A DNA stretch of 64,000 bases from Mesorhizobium_K sp040049215 (GCF_040049215.1 NZ_JBDZDN010000001.1:1860001-1924000); one strand, 5' to 3'; positions 35,942 through 44,778 are shown, counted from the stretch's first letter. Numbers and translations are program-made. Notes: generated by a model not told the origin, from the letters alone.

Positions 35942-36750
35942 AAGCGATCCTGTCGAGATGGCTGCCGGCCTACGCCTTCCTCTACATCGTCTTCCTCTAT
36001 CTGCCGGTGATCTTCCTGCCGATCTTTTCGGTCAACAGTTCGGCGGTGCCGAAATTCCCGCTCACCGGCTTCACCTGGAAATGGTACGAGGAGCTGCCGC
36101 GCACGCCAGCCCTTCTCGACGCCGCCTGGAACAGCCTGATGGTCGGCGTCACCGCCGCGCTGCTTTCCACTGTGCTCGGCATCTGCGCGGCGCGCGCCAT
36201 CACCCGCTACCGCTTCCCCGGCCGCACCGCCGCGTCGGGCCTCATCATGGCGCCGCTGGTGCTGCCGGAGATCATCCTCGCGGTCTCGCTCATGATCGTC
36301 ATGCTGTCGCTCGGGCTTCAGCTTTCCCTGTTCACCGTCGTGCTCGGCCATGTGCTGATCTGCATCCCCTATTCGGTGACCGTGCTCAACGCCGGCTTCG
36401 AAGGCTTCGACCGCAGCCTGGAGGAAGCCTCCGCCGATCTCGGCGAGACCGCCTTCGGCACGTTCCGGCGGGTCACGCTGCCGATGGTCGCGCCGGCCAT
36501 CATCTCGTCGCTGCTCGTCTCCTTCACCATCTCGCTCGACGAGTTCATCATGGCCTTCTTCCTCGCCGGCACGGAGGCGACGCTGCCCGTCTACATCTGG
36601 GGCCAGCTTCGCTTCGCCGCCAAGCTGCCGGGCGTCCTGGCGCTGGGCACGCTGCTGCTCGTCGGCTCGTTCATTCTTCTCACCATCGCCGAGATCTTCC
36701 GCCGCCGCGCCGAGCGGCGGATCAGGAGCACGGGGGCCGCCATTGCCTGA
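35938..36750 (+). CDS. spermidine/betaine-type ABC transporter permease (PotC-like)
   Basis: A 270-residue permease, the PotC-type partner. FLYIVFLYLPVIFLPIFSVN is TM1, followed by the PotC-characteristic FTWKWYEELPRTPALLDAAW loop. The EAA loop is EEASADLGETAFGTFRRVTL and the final part contains FTISLDEFIMAFFLAGTEAT-type residues conserved in the family. It overlaps the upstream permease by ATGA and the ATPase start lies within its last codons, so all three are translationally coupled. Confidence 0.9.
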   Translation: MKAILSRWLPAYAFLYIVFLYLPVIFLPIFSVNSSAVPKFPLTGFTWKWYEELPRTPALLDAAWNSLMVGVTAALLSTVLGICAARAITRYRFPGRTAASGLIMAPLVLPEIILAVSLMIVMLSLGLQLSLFTVVLGHVLICIPYSVTVLNAGFEGFDRSLEEASADLGETAFGTFRRVTLPMVAPAIISSLLVSFTISLDEFIMAFFLAGTEATLPVYIWGQLRFAAKLPGVLALGTLLLVGSFILLTIAEIFRRRAERRIRSTGAAIA

Positions 36751-37876
36751 ACCGTCCGTAACAGCAGAGGCCAAATCCGGACAGGCAGGGGCGCAAGCCC
36801 GGGCCATGATCGAGATCCGCGGCGTCACCCGCAGCTACGGCATCTTCAAGGCGCTGGACGACGCCAACCTCACCATCCGCGAGGGCGAGTTCTTCTCGCT
36901 GCTCGGGCCGTCCGGCTGCGGCAAGACCACGCTTCTGAGGATGATCGCCGGCTTCGACAACCCGACCGCGGGTTCGATCGTCGTCGACGGCCAGCCGATG
37001 GACGGCATCCCGGCCAACCGCCGCCCGACCAACATGGTGTTCCAGAGCTACGCCATCTTCCCGCATCTGAATGTCGAGCAGAACGTCGCCTACGGGCTGA
37101 AGCGCCTGGCGCTCGATGCGCCGGAGGAAAAACGCCGCGTCGAGGAGGCGCTGGCGCAGGTGTCGCTGACGGGGCTCGGCAAGCGCGGCGCGACCGAGCT
37201 TTCCGGCGGCCAGCGCCAGCGCGTCGCGCTCGCCCGTGCGCTGGTCATGCGGCCAAAGGTGCTGCTGCTCGACGAGCCGCTGTCGGCGCTCGACAAGAAG
37301 CTGCGCGAACAGATGCAGGTCGAGCTGCGCCGCCTGCAGCAGGCGGTCGGCATCACCTTCGTGCTGGTCACGCACGACCAGTACGAGGCGCTGGCCCTGT
37401 CCGACCGCATCGCGGTTATGTTCGGAGGCAGGATCGCGCAGGTCGCCTCGCCGAAGGAAATCTACCAGCGTCCGGTCAACCGCCAGGTCGCCGACTTCCT
37501 CGGCGGCATGAACTTCATGAAGGGCGAACTGGTCGAGGCGAACGGGACCACCATCACGCTCGACACGCCGGGCTTCGGCCGCGTCAGGACGGAGAAGCCC
37601 AAAGGTTTCGTCGCCAACGGCCACGCGACGCTCGGCATCCGCCCGGAGCGCCTGCGCGTGCTGTGGGACGACGCGAAGGCCAGCCACGAAATTTCAGGCA
37701 AGGTGGTCGAGCGGCATTATTTCGGTGAGATCACCCATCTCGTCGTCGAGGTTCCCGGTTTCGAGAAGCCGCTCTCGGTCACCGAGACCAACGATTTCGG
37801 CGCCGACGACCTGCCCATCGGCGCCACCATCCGCCTAGGTTACGATCCCGACGCTCTGGTCGCGATGGGAGAGTGA
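36743..37876 (+). CDS. spermidine/betaine-type ABC transporter ATPase (PotA-like)
   Basis: A 377-residue ABC importer ATPase. Walker A is LLGPSGCGKTTLLRMIAG, the signature is LSGGQRQRVALARAL, Walker B is VLLLDEPLSALDKKL, and the H-loop is VTHDQYEALALSDR. A C-terminal TOBE domain (about 300-375) is present, typical of PotA/MalK importers. The frame from TTG at 36743, overlapping the PotC stop and preceded by GGGGG, is listed; ATG at 36806 (MIEIRGVTRSYG) is a good alternative and starts exactly at the conserved domain. It completes the importer with the two permeases. Confidence 0.9.
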   Translation: MPEPSVTAEAKSGQAGAQARAMIEIRGVTRSYGIFKALDDANLTIREGEFFSLLGPSGCGKTTLLRMIAGFDNPTAGSIVVDGQPMDGIPANRRPTNMVFQSYAIFPHLNVEQNVAYGLKRLALDAPEEKRRVEEALAQVSLTGLGKRGATELSGGQRQRVALARALVMRPKVLLLDEPLSALDKKLREQMQVELRRLQQAVGITFVLVTHDQYEALALSDRIAVMFGGRIAQVASPKEIYQRPVNRQVADFLGGMNFMKGELVEANGTTITLDTPGFGRVRTEKPKGFVANGHATLGIRPERLRVLWDDAKASHEISGKVVERHYFGEITHLVVEVPGFEKPLSVTETNDFGADDLPIGATIRLGYDPDALVAMGE

Positions 37877-37891
37877 GCTTCTCAGACAGTC

Positions 37892-37907
37892 GCGGCCGGC
37901 CGGCCGC
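37892..37907. repeat. 16-bp GC palindrome after potA-like gene
   Basis: GCGGCCGGCCGGCCGC is perfectly self-complementary and lies 15 bases past the ATPase stop. It could act as a 3' structure for the transporter transcript, but no T tract follows, and such strings arise easily in GC-rich DNA. Confidence 0.3.
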
Positions 37908-37961
37908 CACGACAGCGTCACGCGGCTTCGGTCAACAGTCAAAGGTCAAAATCAATTAGCC

Positions 37962-37990
37962 TTGACTCATCGATTAGCATACACTATTCA
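37962..37990 (+). promoter_or_regulatory. promoter of the ArsR operon, apparently leaderless
   Basis: TTGACT and TATTCA are separated by exactly 17 bases in a locally AT-rich stretch. The -10 ends only seven bases before the ATG at 37998, so transcription should begin at or next to the start codon. No Shine-Dalgarno is visible in that interval, consistent with a leaderless mRNA. Confidence 0.5.
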
Positions 37991-37997
37991 ATTATTC

Positions 37998-38357
37998 ATG
38001 ACCGAAGCCGCCTCCATCAACGCCGTCATGCGCGCGCTCGCCGACCCGACACGGCGCGCCGTCTTCGAGCGCATCGCCGGTTCGGACGAAATCACCGTCG
38101 TCGAGCTGACGCGCGGCAGCGGCGTCACGCAGGGCGCCATTTCCCAGCACCTCAAATCGCTGAAGCAGGCGGGCCTCGTCGCCGAGCGGCCGGAAGGACG
38201 CAACGTTTTCTACCGCGCCGATCCCGCCGGCCTCGAGCCACTGGCCGACTGGATGAGCCACTACGGCGTCTTCTGGCGCGAGCGCTTCGGCAAGCTGCGC
38301 AGCCTTCTTACGGAAATCGATCCCCCGAAAAGCAAATCCAAGGACATCGACCGATGA
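37998..38357 (+). CDS. ArsR-family regulator
   Basis: A 119-residue winged-helix repressor: NAVMRALADPTRRAVFERIA, VELTRGSGVTQGAISQHLKS, LKQAGLVAERPEGRNVFYRA. No arsenic/metal cysteine pair (CxC) is present; this is the SdpR/YczG-like subfamily usually encoded with an AHSA1/SRPBCC protein. Its stop overlaps the next ATG (ATGA). It probably represses the operon of ArsR, SRPBCC, DUF899 and GFA genes. An upstream start at 37962 would cover the -35/-10 region and was rejected. Confidence 0.9.
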   Translation: MTEAASINAVMRALADPTRRAVFERIAGSDEITVVELTRGSGVTQGAISQHLKSLKQAGLVAERPEGRNVFYRADPAGLEPLADWMSHYGVFWRERFGKLRSLLTEIDPPKSKSKDIDR

Positions 38358-38836
38358 ACAAGCCGGCATTGAAGCTCGACATGCAGGACATCGTCGTCGA
38401 CGAGGTGTTTCCGCATGCGCCCGAAACGATCTGGAAGGCGCTGACGACAGGCGAGCTCATCGCGCGCTGGCTGATGGAGGCGCACGGTTTCCAGCCCGTC
38501 GTCGGCAACCGATTCACTTACAGGACGACGCCGGCCGGCGCATGGGACGGAACAATAAATTGCGAGGTTCTCGAAGTCGTGCCCAACGAACGCCTGGTCT
38601 ATTCTTGGCGCGGCGGCCACGAGGCGAATGTCGGCTACGGCTCGAAGCTCGACACCGTCGTCACCTGGACGCTGGGCCGCGTCGAAAACGGCACCCGCAT
38701 CCGCGTCGTCCATTCCGGCTTCGAGCTGCCGAGGAACGACACCGCCTATCGCAACATGAGCGACGGCTGGAAGAAGGTCGTCCGCAATCTCGACGCGACG
38801 GCGGCGGAACTCGGGTTCTCCGGCAAGCCGCACTGA
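38354..38836 (+). CDS. SRPBCC (AHSA1-type) domain protein
   Basis: A 160-residue single-domain protein of the activator-of-Hsp90-ATPase-homologue 1 group within the START/Bet v1 superfamily. Signatures are VDEVFPHAPETIWKALTTGE (N-terminal beta-strand and helix), LIARWLMEAHGFQPVVGNRF, EVVPNERLVYSWRGG and the C-terminal GWKKVVRNLDATAAELGFSG. These proteins bind hydrophobic ligands; bacterial members encoded with an ArsR regulator have poorly known roles. Coupled by a four-base overlap to the ArsR gene. Confidence 0.87.
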   Translation: MNKPALKLDMQDIVVDEVFPHAPETIWKALTTGELIARWLMEAHGFQPVVGNRFTYRTTPAGAWDGTINCEVLEVVPNERLVYSWRGGHEANVGYGSKLDTVVTWTLGRVENGTRIRVVHSGFELPRNDTAYRNMSDGWKKVVRNLDATAAELGFSGKPH

Positions 38837-38877
38837 ATGCGCCCGACGAGATCAGGCGGGGCAAACAGGAGACCATC

Positions 38878-39579
38878 ATGCAGCAGGAAGATCCCCGGAT
38901 GAACAAGCCGCCGGTCGTGATGGCGCAAGAGTGGCAGGCGGCCCGCCAAAAGCTGCTTGTGAAGGAAAAGGAGATGACGCGCGCCCGCGACGCGCTGGCG
39001 GCGGAGCGCCGGCGCATGCCGTGGCTTGCCGTCGACAAGGATTACGTGTTCGAGGGGCCGGACGGCAGGATGAGCCTCGCCGACCTGTTCGACGGCCGCC
39101 GCCAGCTCATCGTCTACCGCGCCTTCTACGAGCCGGGCGTCGCCGGCTGGCCCGACCACGGCTGCCGCGGCTGCTCGATGGTCGCCGACCAGGTCGCGCA
39201 TGTCGCCCATCTCAACGCCCGCGACACCACGCTCGTCTTCGCATCCCGCGCGCCGCAGGCCGACATAGCGCGGCTCAAGAGCCGCATGGGCTGGACGATG
39301 CCGTGGGTCACCGTCACCGACGGTTTCGACGCGGATTTCGACGTCGGCGAATGGCACGGCACCAACGTGTTCTACCGCGACGACCAGGGCCGCATCTTCC
39401 GCACCTATTTCGTCAACAGCCGCGGCGACGAGCAGATGGGCGGCACCTGGAACTATCTCGACATCACGCCGCTCGGCCGCCAGGAGGCGTGGGAGGATTC
39501 GCCTCAGGGCTATCCGCAGACGCCGCCCTACAAGTGGTGGAACTGGAACGACAGCTACGAAAGCGCCGCCCGCCAGTAG
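38878..39579 (+). CDS. DUF899 thioredoxin-like protein
   Basis: A 233-residue DUF899 protein. Conserved features are the N-terminal helix WQAARQKLLVKEKEMTRARD, the RRRMPWLAVDKDYVFEG block, a redox-like HGCRGCSMVADQVAH (CxxC) and the C-terminal YLDITPLGRQEAWEDSPQGY, then KWWNWNDSY. The fold is thioredoxin-like; the CxxC suggests peroxiredoxin- or disulfide-type chemistry, but no biochemical role is established to my knowledge. AGGAG eight bases before ATG is a good ribosome binding site. It follows the SRPBCC gene in the ArsR-led operon. Confidence 0.88.
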   Translation: MQQEDPRMNKPPVVMAQEWQAARQKLLVKEKEMTRARDALAAERRRMPWLAVDKDYVFEGPDGRMSLADLFDGRRQLIVYRAFYEPGVAGWPDHGCRGCSMVADQVAHVAHLNARDTTLVFASRAPQADIARLKSRMGWTMPWVTVTDGFDADFDVGEWHGTNVFYRDDQGRIFRTYFVNSRGDEQMGGTWNYLDITPLGRQEAWEDSPQGYPQTPPYKWWNWNDSYESAARQ

Positions 39580-39725
39580 GGCTCCGACCTCGGCTTCGTC
39601 CTCGGGCGGAGCCGGGCGCAGCGAAGGCGCGGGCCCAGAAATCCAACGGAACATCGCCGCCGTGCGCTGGCGTCGAAGGATTTTGCTCGCCCAAATCCAA
39701 CCGCACCCCAGCAAGGAGAAATGAC

Positions 39726-40142
39726 ATGTCCAAACCCTACACCGGCGGCTGCGCCTGCGGCGCCATCCGCTACGAGGTCTCCGGCGAGCCGATCGTCATG
39801 GTCGACTGCCAGTGCCGCCAGTGCCAGCGTACCAGCGGCGGCGGCCACACGTCGAACATGACGTTTCGCGGCGCCGAGGTGAAACTGTCCGGCGAGGCGT
39901 CGCGCTGGGAGACGACGGGCGACGGCGGCACGGTCAAGAGCAGCGCTTTCTGCCCGGTCTGCGGCTCGCCCGTCTACATGACCTTTCCTGATATGCCCGA
40001 CATCTTTATCGTCAGGCCGGCGAGCCTGGACGACCCCGGCCGCTACCGTCCGCAGTTGGTCACCTGGACCGCCGCCGCGCAGGCCTGGGACCGCGTCGAC
40101 CCCGCGCTGCCGGCATTCGACAGGATGCCGCCGGCGGGGTGA
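39726..40142 (+). CDS. GFA/CENP-V family zinc protein
   Basis: A 138-residue member of the glutathione-dependent formaldehyde-activating enzyme (GFA) fold. Zinc-binding cysteines are in GGCACGAIRYEV (Cys9, Cys11), VDCQCRQCQRTSG (Cys28, Cys30, Cys33) and SSAFCPVCGSPVY. The original GFA was proposed to speed formation of S-hydroxymethyl-glutathione, though most relatives are uncharacterised. AAGGAGAA precedes ATG. It is the last gene of the ArsR-led set, 146 bases after the DUF899 gene. A formaldehyde link would be sensible near oxidative demethylases but is only inference. Confidence 0.87.
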   Translation: MSKPYTGGCACGAIRYEVSGEPIVMVDCQCRQCQRTSGGGHTSNMTFRGAEVKLSGEASRWETTGDGGTVKSSAFCPVCGSPVYMTFPDMPDIFIVRPASLDDPGRYRPQLVTWTAAAQAWDRVDPALPAFDRMPPAG

Positions 40143-40176
40143 GGGGGCGCGTCCTGGTCGCGACAGCGGATTCAGC

Positions 40177-40210
40177 AGGATCCCGAAAAGTTGCGACTTT
40201 TCGGGATCCT
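40177..40210. repeat. 34-base perfect hairpin, rhizobial palindromic repeat type
   Basis: A 15-bp perfect stem (AGGATCCCGAAAAGT / ACTTTTCGGGATCCT) with a TGCG loop. The CCGAAAAGT-N-ACTTTTCGG core resembles dispersed palindromes that are common between genes in Mesorhizobium and relatives, as I recall. It lies between convergent genes and can stop or stabilise either transcript, though no T tract follows. Confidence 0.7.
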
Positions 40211-40377
40211 GGAAGAACGCAAGCCCCAAGCTTTCTGGCGTCGGCCAATGCGCGCGGGATGTTCAACTCAGCCTGCTTGTATTGGCTTTTCCGGCCTGAC
40301 CATCGGGCTGCGTCGGGCCGGGTTCGCCTGTCATACGGAGGGGCCAAGGTGTCGGAACCCCGGCCCCGTCGCTTTGG

Positions 40378-42000
40378 CTATTTAACCAGCTCGATCTCGC
40401 TCAGGCGCCACTCCCTCGTGAAGAAGGATTCAAGCGGGCTGTAGAGCCTAAGGATCGTGAACCAGCCCTTGCCGGGCATGGTCTGGATCCAGTTGCCGCG
40501 TGCTACGCCCTCCGGTTGTGTTGGGCCGAAGTAGACGGTCGTCGCGCCGTCCTCGGCAGCTTCGGCCGCCGGCGAAGGGTAGCTCTGGCTGCCGGCGCGC
40601 GGGTAGCCCTGTGGCGTCTGGAGCATGGAGCGCGTCTGGTTGTCGTACAGCGTGAACGACCAGAATGCAGCCGCCGGGATGTCCTTCGGGAGCGTGACCT
40701 TGTAGGTCTTGCCGCCATCAAAGGGGTTCCCGTCGGGATCGAGGAAGCCCATGAGGTACTGTGAGCCGACGCCTGGAATGCGCATGATCATGCCGGGCGA
40801 GTCGAGTGTATAGCCGTAGTAGAAGGCCGTGCGCGAATCGAGGGTACGGGCGCCGGTCGGGGGCAGCGGCTTGAAGATCCCGCCCTCGAAGAGCGGCGGC
40901 GGCGTCTCGAACATGGCGCCGCCTTCCCACAGCATGCTCCCCCACTGCGAACCCTCGTAGTAGGCCCAGTCCGGGTGCTGCATCGCATAGCGCCAGTTGA
41001 GCGCCCTGCCGGTGGCCTGTCCGAACGCGGCCGCGTCCGAAAGGATCTTCTTCATCCGATCGTCCGGCGCAAATGCCTTGCCGTGGGCAATTCCGATGGC
41101 GGCAAGCTGTCCGGCGAGTTCCGGGTCATAGCTGGTGGCCGGCTGGCTCTGGATGTTCTCGTTGATCAGCTCGAAGAAGCCATAGCCGCTGGGCGGGATG
41201 GTGTTGAACGACAGGCCGCTCGCCTCGATGAACTTCGTCTCGGGGATCTTCGGCTCGCCTGCGATGCGCACGGTTCCCTCCAGCGCCTGCGCAATGCTCG
41301 AGCCGAAGGAACCCGGCTGGTAGGGATAGATTTTCATGTTCTTTTTGACGTTCTCGACCGCCGGCTTGGGGTCGTTGTCGACGAGGTAGGCCCGCGATGC
41401 ATAGAGGGCGAAGTTGGTCTTCGAATGCCCGATGAAATAGCCGCCCTCAGGCAGCGGGCCGTCATAGTCCGGTCCTACGATGAGATATTTGCCGCCGAGC
41501 CCGCGATCCGGCCCTGGCCCACCGATGTCGATGATCCAGGAGAACCACATGTCGTTGATCGTGCCGACTGCGTTCGACGGCTGCTCGATCACCACCGGGC
41601 CTTTGCTCAGGTCGAGCCCGGTCAGGTAGTAGACCGTGTCGGCATTGGCCGTCAGGAACAGCGAATTCGAATCCATCAGCTCCGAGAAGATGACAACGTC
41701 GCCGGGCTTGGCGCCGATGCCTTCGAAGCCCTTGACGATCGCGAGCGCCGAGGCGCCGCGGAAGCTGTTGTTGTAGGCGGCCAGAGCATTGGTGAAGTCC
41801 AGCGTGTCGTATACCTTCTGAGCGGTGTCCGCTGTCGGGACGCCGTCCCAGAATTCCAGCGTGCCGGTGCTGGTCTCGACCTTGTCCGGGGTGATCAGGA
41901 TTGGCGGTATTTCGCCGGGTGTCTGCGCGTGCAGCGGCATCGCCGTCAGCGCGACGAATGCCGTCAACGCGGTCAGAGGCGCAAAGAGCTTCGCATTCAT
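40378..42000 (-). CDS. exported DUF1254/DUF1214 protein
   Basis: A 540-residue protein with a clear Sec signal peptide (KLFAPLTALTAFVALTAMPL, cleaved near HAQ). The N-terminal half holds DUF1254 (LDFTNALAAYNNSFRGASAL, LTANADTVYYLTGLDLSKGP) and the C-terminal half DUF1214 (FWSFTLYDNQTRSMLQTPQG). The two domains normally occur together in exported proteins of Proteobacteria and Actinobacteria. Function is unknown; the PVVIEQPSNAVGTINDMWFS and GNWIQTMPGKGWFTILRLYS motifs are family hallmarks. It stands alone, convergent with the GFA gene. Confidence 0.9.
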   Translation of the reverse strand: MNAKLFAPLTALTAFVALTAMPLHAQTPGEIPPILITPDKVETSTGTLEFWDGVPTADTAQKVYDTLDFTNALAAYNNSFRGASALAIVKGFEGIGAKPGDVVIFSELMDSNSLFLTANADTVYYLTGLDLSKGPVVIEQPSNAVGTINDMWFSWIIDIGGPGPDRGLGGKYLIVGPDYDGPLPEGGYFIGHSKTNFALYASRAYLVDNDPKPAVENVKKNMKIYPYQPGSFGSSIAQALEGTVRIAGEPKIPETKFIEASGLSFNTIPPSGYGFFELINENIQSQPATSYDPELAGQLAAIGIAHGKAFAPDDRMKKILSDAAAFGQATGRALNWRYAMQHPDWAYYEGSQWGSMLWEGGAMFETPPPLFEGGIFKPLPPTGARTLDSRTAFYYGYTLDSPGMIMRIPGVGSQYLMGFLDPDGNPFDGGKTYKVTLPKDIPAAAFWSFTLYDNQTRSMLQTPQGYPRAGSQSYPSPAAEAAEDGATTVYFGPTQPEGVARGNWIQTMPGKGWFTILRLYSPLESFFTREWRLSEIELVK

Positions 42001-42120
42001 GTACTTTCCTCCTCAAAGGGTCGGCACCTTTGGGGTGGACGAGGTGCGACGAAGCAAGCCTACGCCCAGTGTGGGGGCGAACGCACGTTACTTCAGGTAA
42101 TGTACGTGGAGACTCTGCCC

Positions 42121-43122
42121 CTATTTGCTCTTCTCCTTATGCCCGCCGAAGGCGAACCGCATCGCCGATAGCAGCTTGTCGGCGAATTCGGACTCGCCCT
42201 GCGACGCAAACCGGTCGAACAGCGCCGAGGACAGCACAGGCGCGGGCACGCCGGTGTCGATGGCGGCCTTCAGCGTCCAGCGTCCCTCGCCCGAATCCGA
42301 CACGCGGCCGCCGAAATTCTTCAGCGTCGGGTCGTCCTTCAGCGCGCCGGCGGTCAGGTCGAGCAGCCATGAGCCGATCACCGAGCCGTGCCGCCAGACC
42401 TCGGTCACCGCCGGCAGGTCGATGTCGAACTGGTAATATTGCGGCTCCGACAGCGGGCTCGTCTCGGCGTCGGCGCTGCGCGGGCGTTTGCCGGCATTGG
42501 CCGACTTCAGGATATTGATGCCCTCGGCATAGGCGGCCATCACGCCGTATTCGATGCCGTTGTGCACCATCTTGACGAAATGCCCGGCGCCGCTCGGGCC
42601 GCAATGCAGATAGCCGAGCGATGCGGTTCCCTCCGCCAGAGCCGGCGAGGTGGTATCGGCGCCCGGCGCCAGCGTGGCGAAGACCGGGTCGAGATGCTTC
42701 ACTGCATCGTCCGGCCCGCCGATCATCAGGCAGTAGCCGCGGTCGAAACCCCAGATGCCGCCTGATGTGCCCACGTCGACATAGCTGATGCCCCGCACGG
42801 CGAGCTTCGCCGCCTGGTCGACCGCGTCGCGGTAGTTTGAGTTGCCGCCGTCGATGATGATGTCGCCCTGTTCCATCAGCGCCGCGACCTGGTCGACGAT
42901 CCTGCCGGTGATCGCGGCGGGCAGCATCAGCCAGACCGAGCGCGGCTTCGACAGCTTGCCGACGAACTCCTCCAGCGAGGCTCCGCCCACCGCGCCTTCC
43001 TTGACCAGGTCCGCGACTGCTCCCGCGTTGATGTCGTAGACGACGCATTCATGGCCGTCCTTCATCAGGCGGCGCACCATGTTGGCGCCCATCCTGCCCA
43101 GTCCCATCATCCCGATCTGCAT
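42121..43122 (-). CDS. gnd: 6-phosphogluconate dehydrogenase, short decarboxylating form
   Basis: A 333-residue enzyme oxidising 6-phosphogluconate to ribulose 5-phosphate and CO2. MQIGMMGLGRMGANMVRRLM is the nucleotide-binding N terminus, IIIDGGNSNYRDA the substrate-binding block, and DVGTSGGIWGFDRGYCLMIG with HCGPSGAGHFVKMVHNGIEY the catalytic region (Lys and Asn conserved). At about 330 residues it belongs to the shorter tetrameric type, often NAD-preferring, rather than the 470-residue Gnd. It sits 93 bases downstream of the sugar porter gene, same strand. Confidence 0.9.
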   Translation of the reverse strand: MQIGMMGLGRMGANMVRRLMKDGHECVVYDINAGAVADLVKEGAVGGASLEEFVGKLSKPRSVWLMLPAAITGRIVDQVAALMEQGDIIIDGGNSNYRDAVDQAAKLAVRGISYVDVGTSGGIWGFDRGYCLMIGGPDDAVKHLDPVFATLAPGADTTSPALAEGTASLGYLHCGPSGAGHFVKMVHNGIEYGVMAAYAEGINILKSANAGKRPRSADAETSPLSEPQYYQFDIDLPAVTEVWRHGSVIGSWLLDLTAGALKDDPTLKNFGGRVSDSGEGRWTLKAAIDTGVPAPVLSSALFDRFASQGESEFADKLLSAMRFAFGGHKEKSK

Positions 43123-43215
43123 GTACTGTCCCTTCGTGGCCGCTGCTTTCGCCCGACCCTAACCGAAACGCATCGGCATTCGTTTGACAATCCCGCGAGG
43201 GAGCGGAGCTTCGCG

Positions 43216-44616
43216 TCAGGTTGACCAGCTCTTCTCGATGTCTTCCAGCGACCGCCCCTTGGTTTCGGGCACCACCCGGTACACCCAGATCCACCCGGCG
43301 AGGCAGAAGAAGGCGAACAGCCAGAAGGTGGCCGGTTTGCCGATCGCCTCGATCAGCGTCAGGAAGAACTGGCTGACCAGGAAGGCCGCGCCCCAGTTGA
43401 CGGCGGTCGCCACAGCCACGGCGCGGCCGCGCACGCGGCCGGGAAAGACCTCGTTGATGACCGTCCAGACCACCGGTCCGAGCGAGAAGGCGAACGAGAC
43501 GATGAAGACGACCAGCGCCACCAGCGTAACGATGCCGGCCGCGGTCGGTCCTGTTCCTGGCGGCTGGCCGTCGATCGACAGGAAGGCGATGCCGACGACG
43601 AGCAGCGCCAGCCCCATGCCGACCAGCCCGGCAAGCAGCAGCGGCCGCCGGCCGAGCTTGTCGATGAAGGCGATGGCGATGAAGGTCGCCGCCACGTTGA
43701 CGCCGCCGACCGCCCAGGTGGTCGCGGTGGTCTGTTCCTGAGGCGTCGCGAAGCCGGCCGCGGCAAAGATCTGGTTGGCGTAGTAGATGATGGCGTTGAT
43801 GCCGGTGATCTGCTGGAAGACGGCAAGCCCCAGCGCGATGATCAGCGGCTTGCGCCAGGCGCGGTCGAACACGTCGCCCCAGGAAGCGCCGCCCGCCTCC
43901 TCGCCCAAAGTGTGCTCGATGGCTTCGAGCCGCGCCGCGGCGTCGGCGTCGGGCGCCAGCCTGGCAAGCACGGCGCGCGCTTCGTCGCGCCGTCCTGCCT
44001 TGACCAGCCAGCGCGGCGATTCCACGCCGATTGCGCCGACCGCGACGAGCAGGATGCCGGGCACCACCGAGACGCCGAGCATCCACCGCCAGGACGCGTC
44101 TTCCAATACCGAATCGACCAGATACGCCAGGAAGATGCCGATGGTGATGGCGAGCTGGTAGGCCGAGACGAAGCGGCCGCGATGCGCCGCCGGCGCGAGT
44201 TCGGCGCCGTAGAGCGGCGCGGCTACCGCCGCGACACCGACGCCGAAGCCGACGGCCAGTCGGCCGAGCACCAGGAGAAGAACGCCCGGTGCTAGTGCCT
44301 GCAGCAACGCCCCGAGCATGAACAGCAGGCCGGCGATCAGCACCGCCCTTCTGCGGCCGTAGCGGTCGGCGAGATAGCCGCCGGCGAGCGAGCCGCCCAG
44401 CGCGCCGAGCGTCACCCAGCTCGTCACCACTTCGGTGAGCAGCGCGCTCAGGCTGAAATGCTGCCGGATGCCTGCGAGCGCGCCGGAAATCACGCCCTGG
44501 TCGTAGCCGAACAGCAGCCCCGCCATGACGACGACGGCGAGCACGATGACAAGCGGCCCGGTCAGAGCGTCGCCCTTCGCTTGCCCGGCATTCGTCGATG
44601 GCTGTGTGACCGACAT
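43216..44616 (-). CDS. sugar porter (MFS, xylose/galactose:H+ symporter type)
   Basis: A 466-residue MFS sugar transporter with 12 hydrophobic helices. Family signatures are GLLFGYDQGVISGALAGIR (TM1), GYLADRYGRRRAVLIAG (loop 2), ESPRWLVKAGRRDEARAVLA (central loop), QQITGINAIIYYA (TM7 sugar-binding motif) and PETKGRSLEDIEKS (C terminus). All match the GLUT/XylE/GalP group. ATG at 44616 is chosen; a longer frame from 44664 adds a charged leader. With the downstream 6-phosphogluconate dehydrogenase it suggests uptake and oxidation of a hexose or pentose. Confidence 0.9.
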   Translation of the reverse strand: MSVTQPSTNAGQAKGDALTGPLVIVLAVVVMAGLLFGYDQGVISGALAGIRQHFSLSALLTEVVTSWVTLGALGGSLAGGYLADRYGRRRAVLIAGLLFMLGALLQALAPGVLLLVLGRLAVGFGVGVAAVAAPLYGAELAPAAHRGRFVSAYQLAITIGIFLAYLVDSVLEDASWRWMLGVSVVPGILLVAVGAIGVESPRWLVKAGRRDEARAVLARLAPDADAAARLEAIEHTLGEEAGGASWGDVFDRAWRKPLIIALGLAVFQQITGINAIIYYANQIFAAAGFATPQEQTTATTWAVGGVNVAATFIAIAFIDKLGRRPLLLAGLVGMGLALLVVGIAFLSIDGQPPGTGPTAAGIVTLVALVVFIVSFAFSLGPVVWTVINEVFPGRVRGRAVAVATAVNWGAAFLVSQFFLTLIEAIGKPATFWLFAFFCLAGWIWVYRVVPETKGRSLEDIEKSWST

Positions 44617-44750
44617 CGCCTTCCCCGCCTGGCTGCGACATTGCCCTTGCGGAAGTCGTGCCACGCCGCTCCCGGCTTGTCCATTGCCGGGAGCGTGGCG
44701 CTTTCCGGCTGCCCCAAATCCCGCGCCGTCCCGGCGTTGTCCGGCGACTA

Positions 44751-44778
44751 CCCTCTCCCCCCGGTCAGGGGGGAAAGG
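44751..44778. repeat. C/G-tract palindrome, possible terminator of binding-protein gene
   Basis: CCCCCC (44757-44762) and GGGGGG (44768-44773) flank GGTCA, inside CTCTCCCCCCGGTCAGGGGG. This is a common intergenic palindrome type in rhizobia. It lies 70-100 bases beyond the stop of the minus-strand binding-protein gene. A second hairpin (CTCCCGGC...GCCGGGAG) at about 44669-44695 lies further on; neither has a T tract. Confidence 0.4.
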
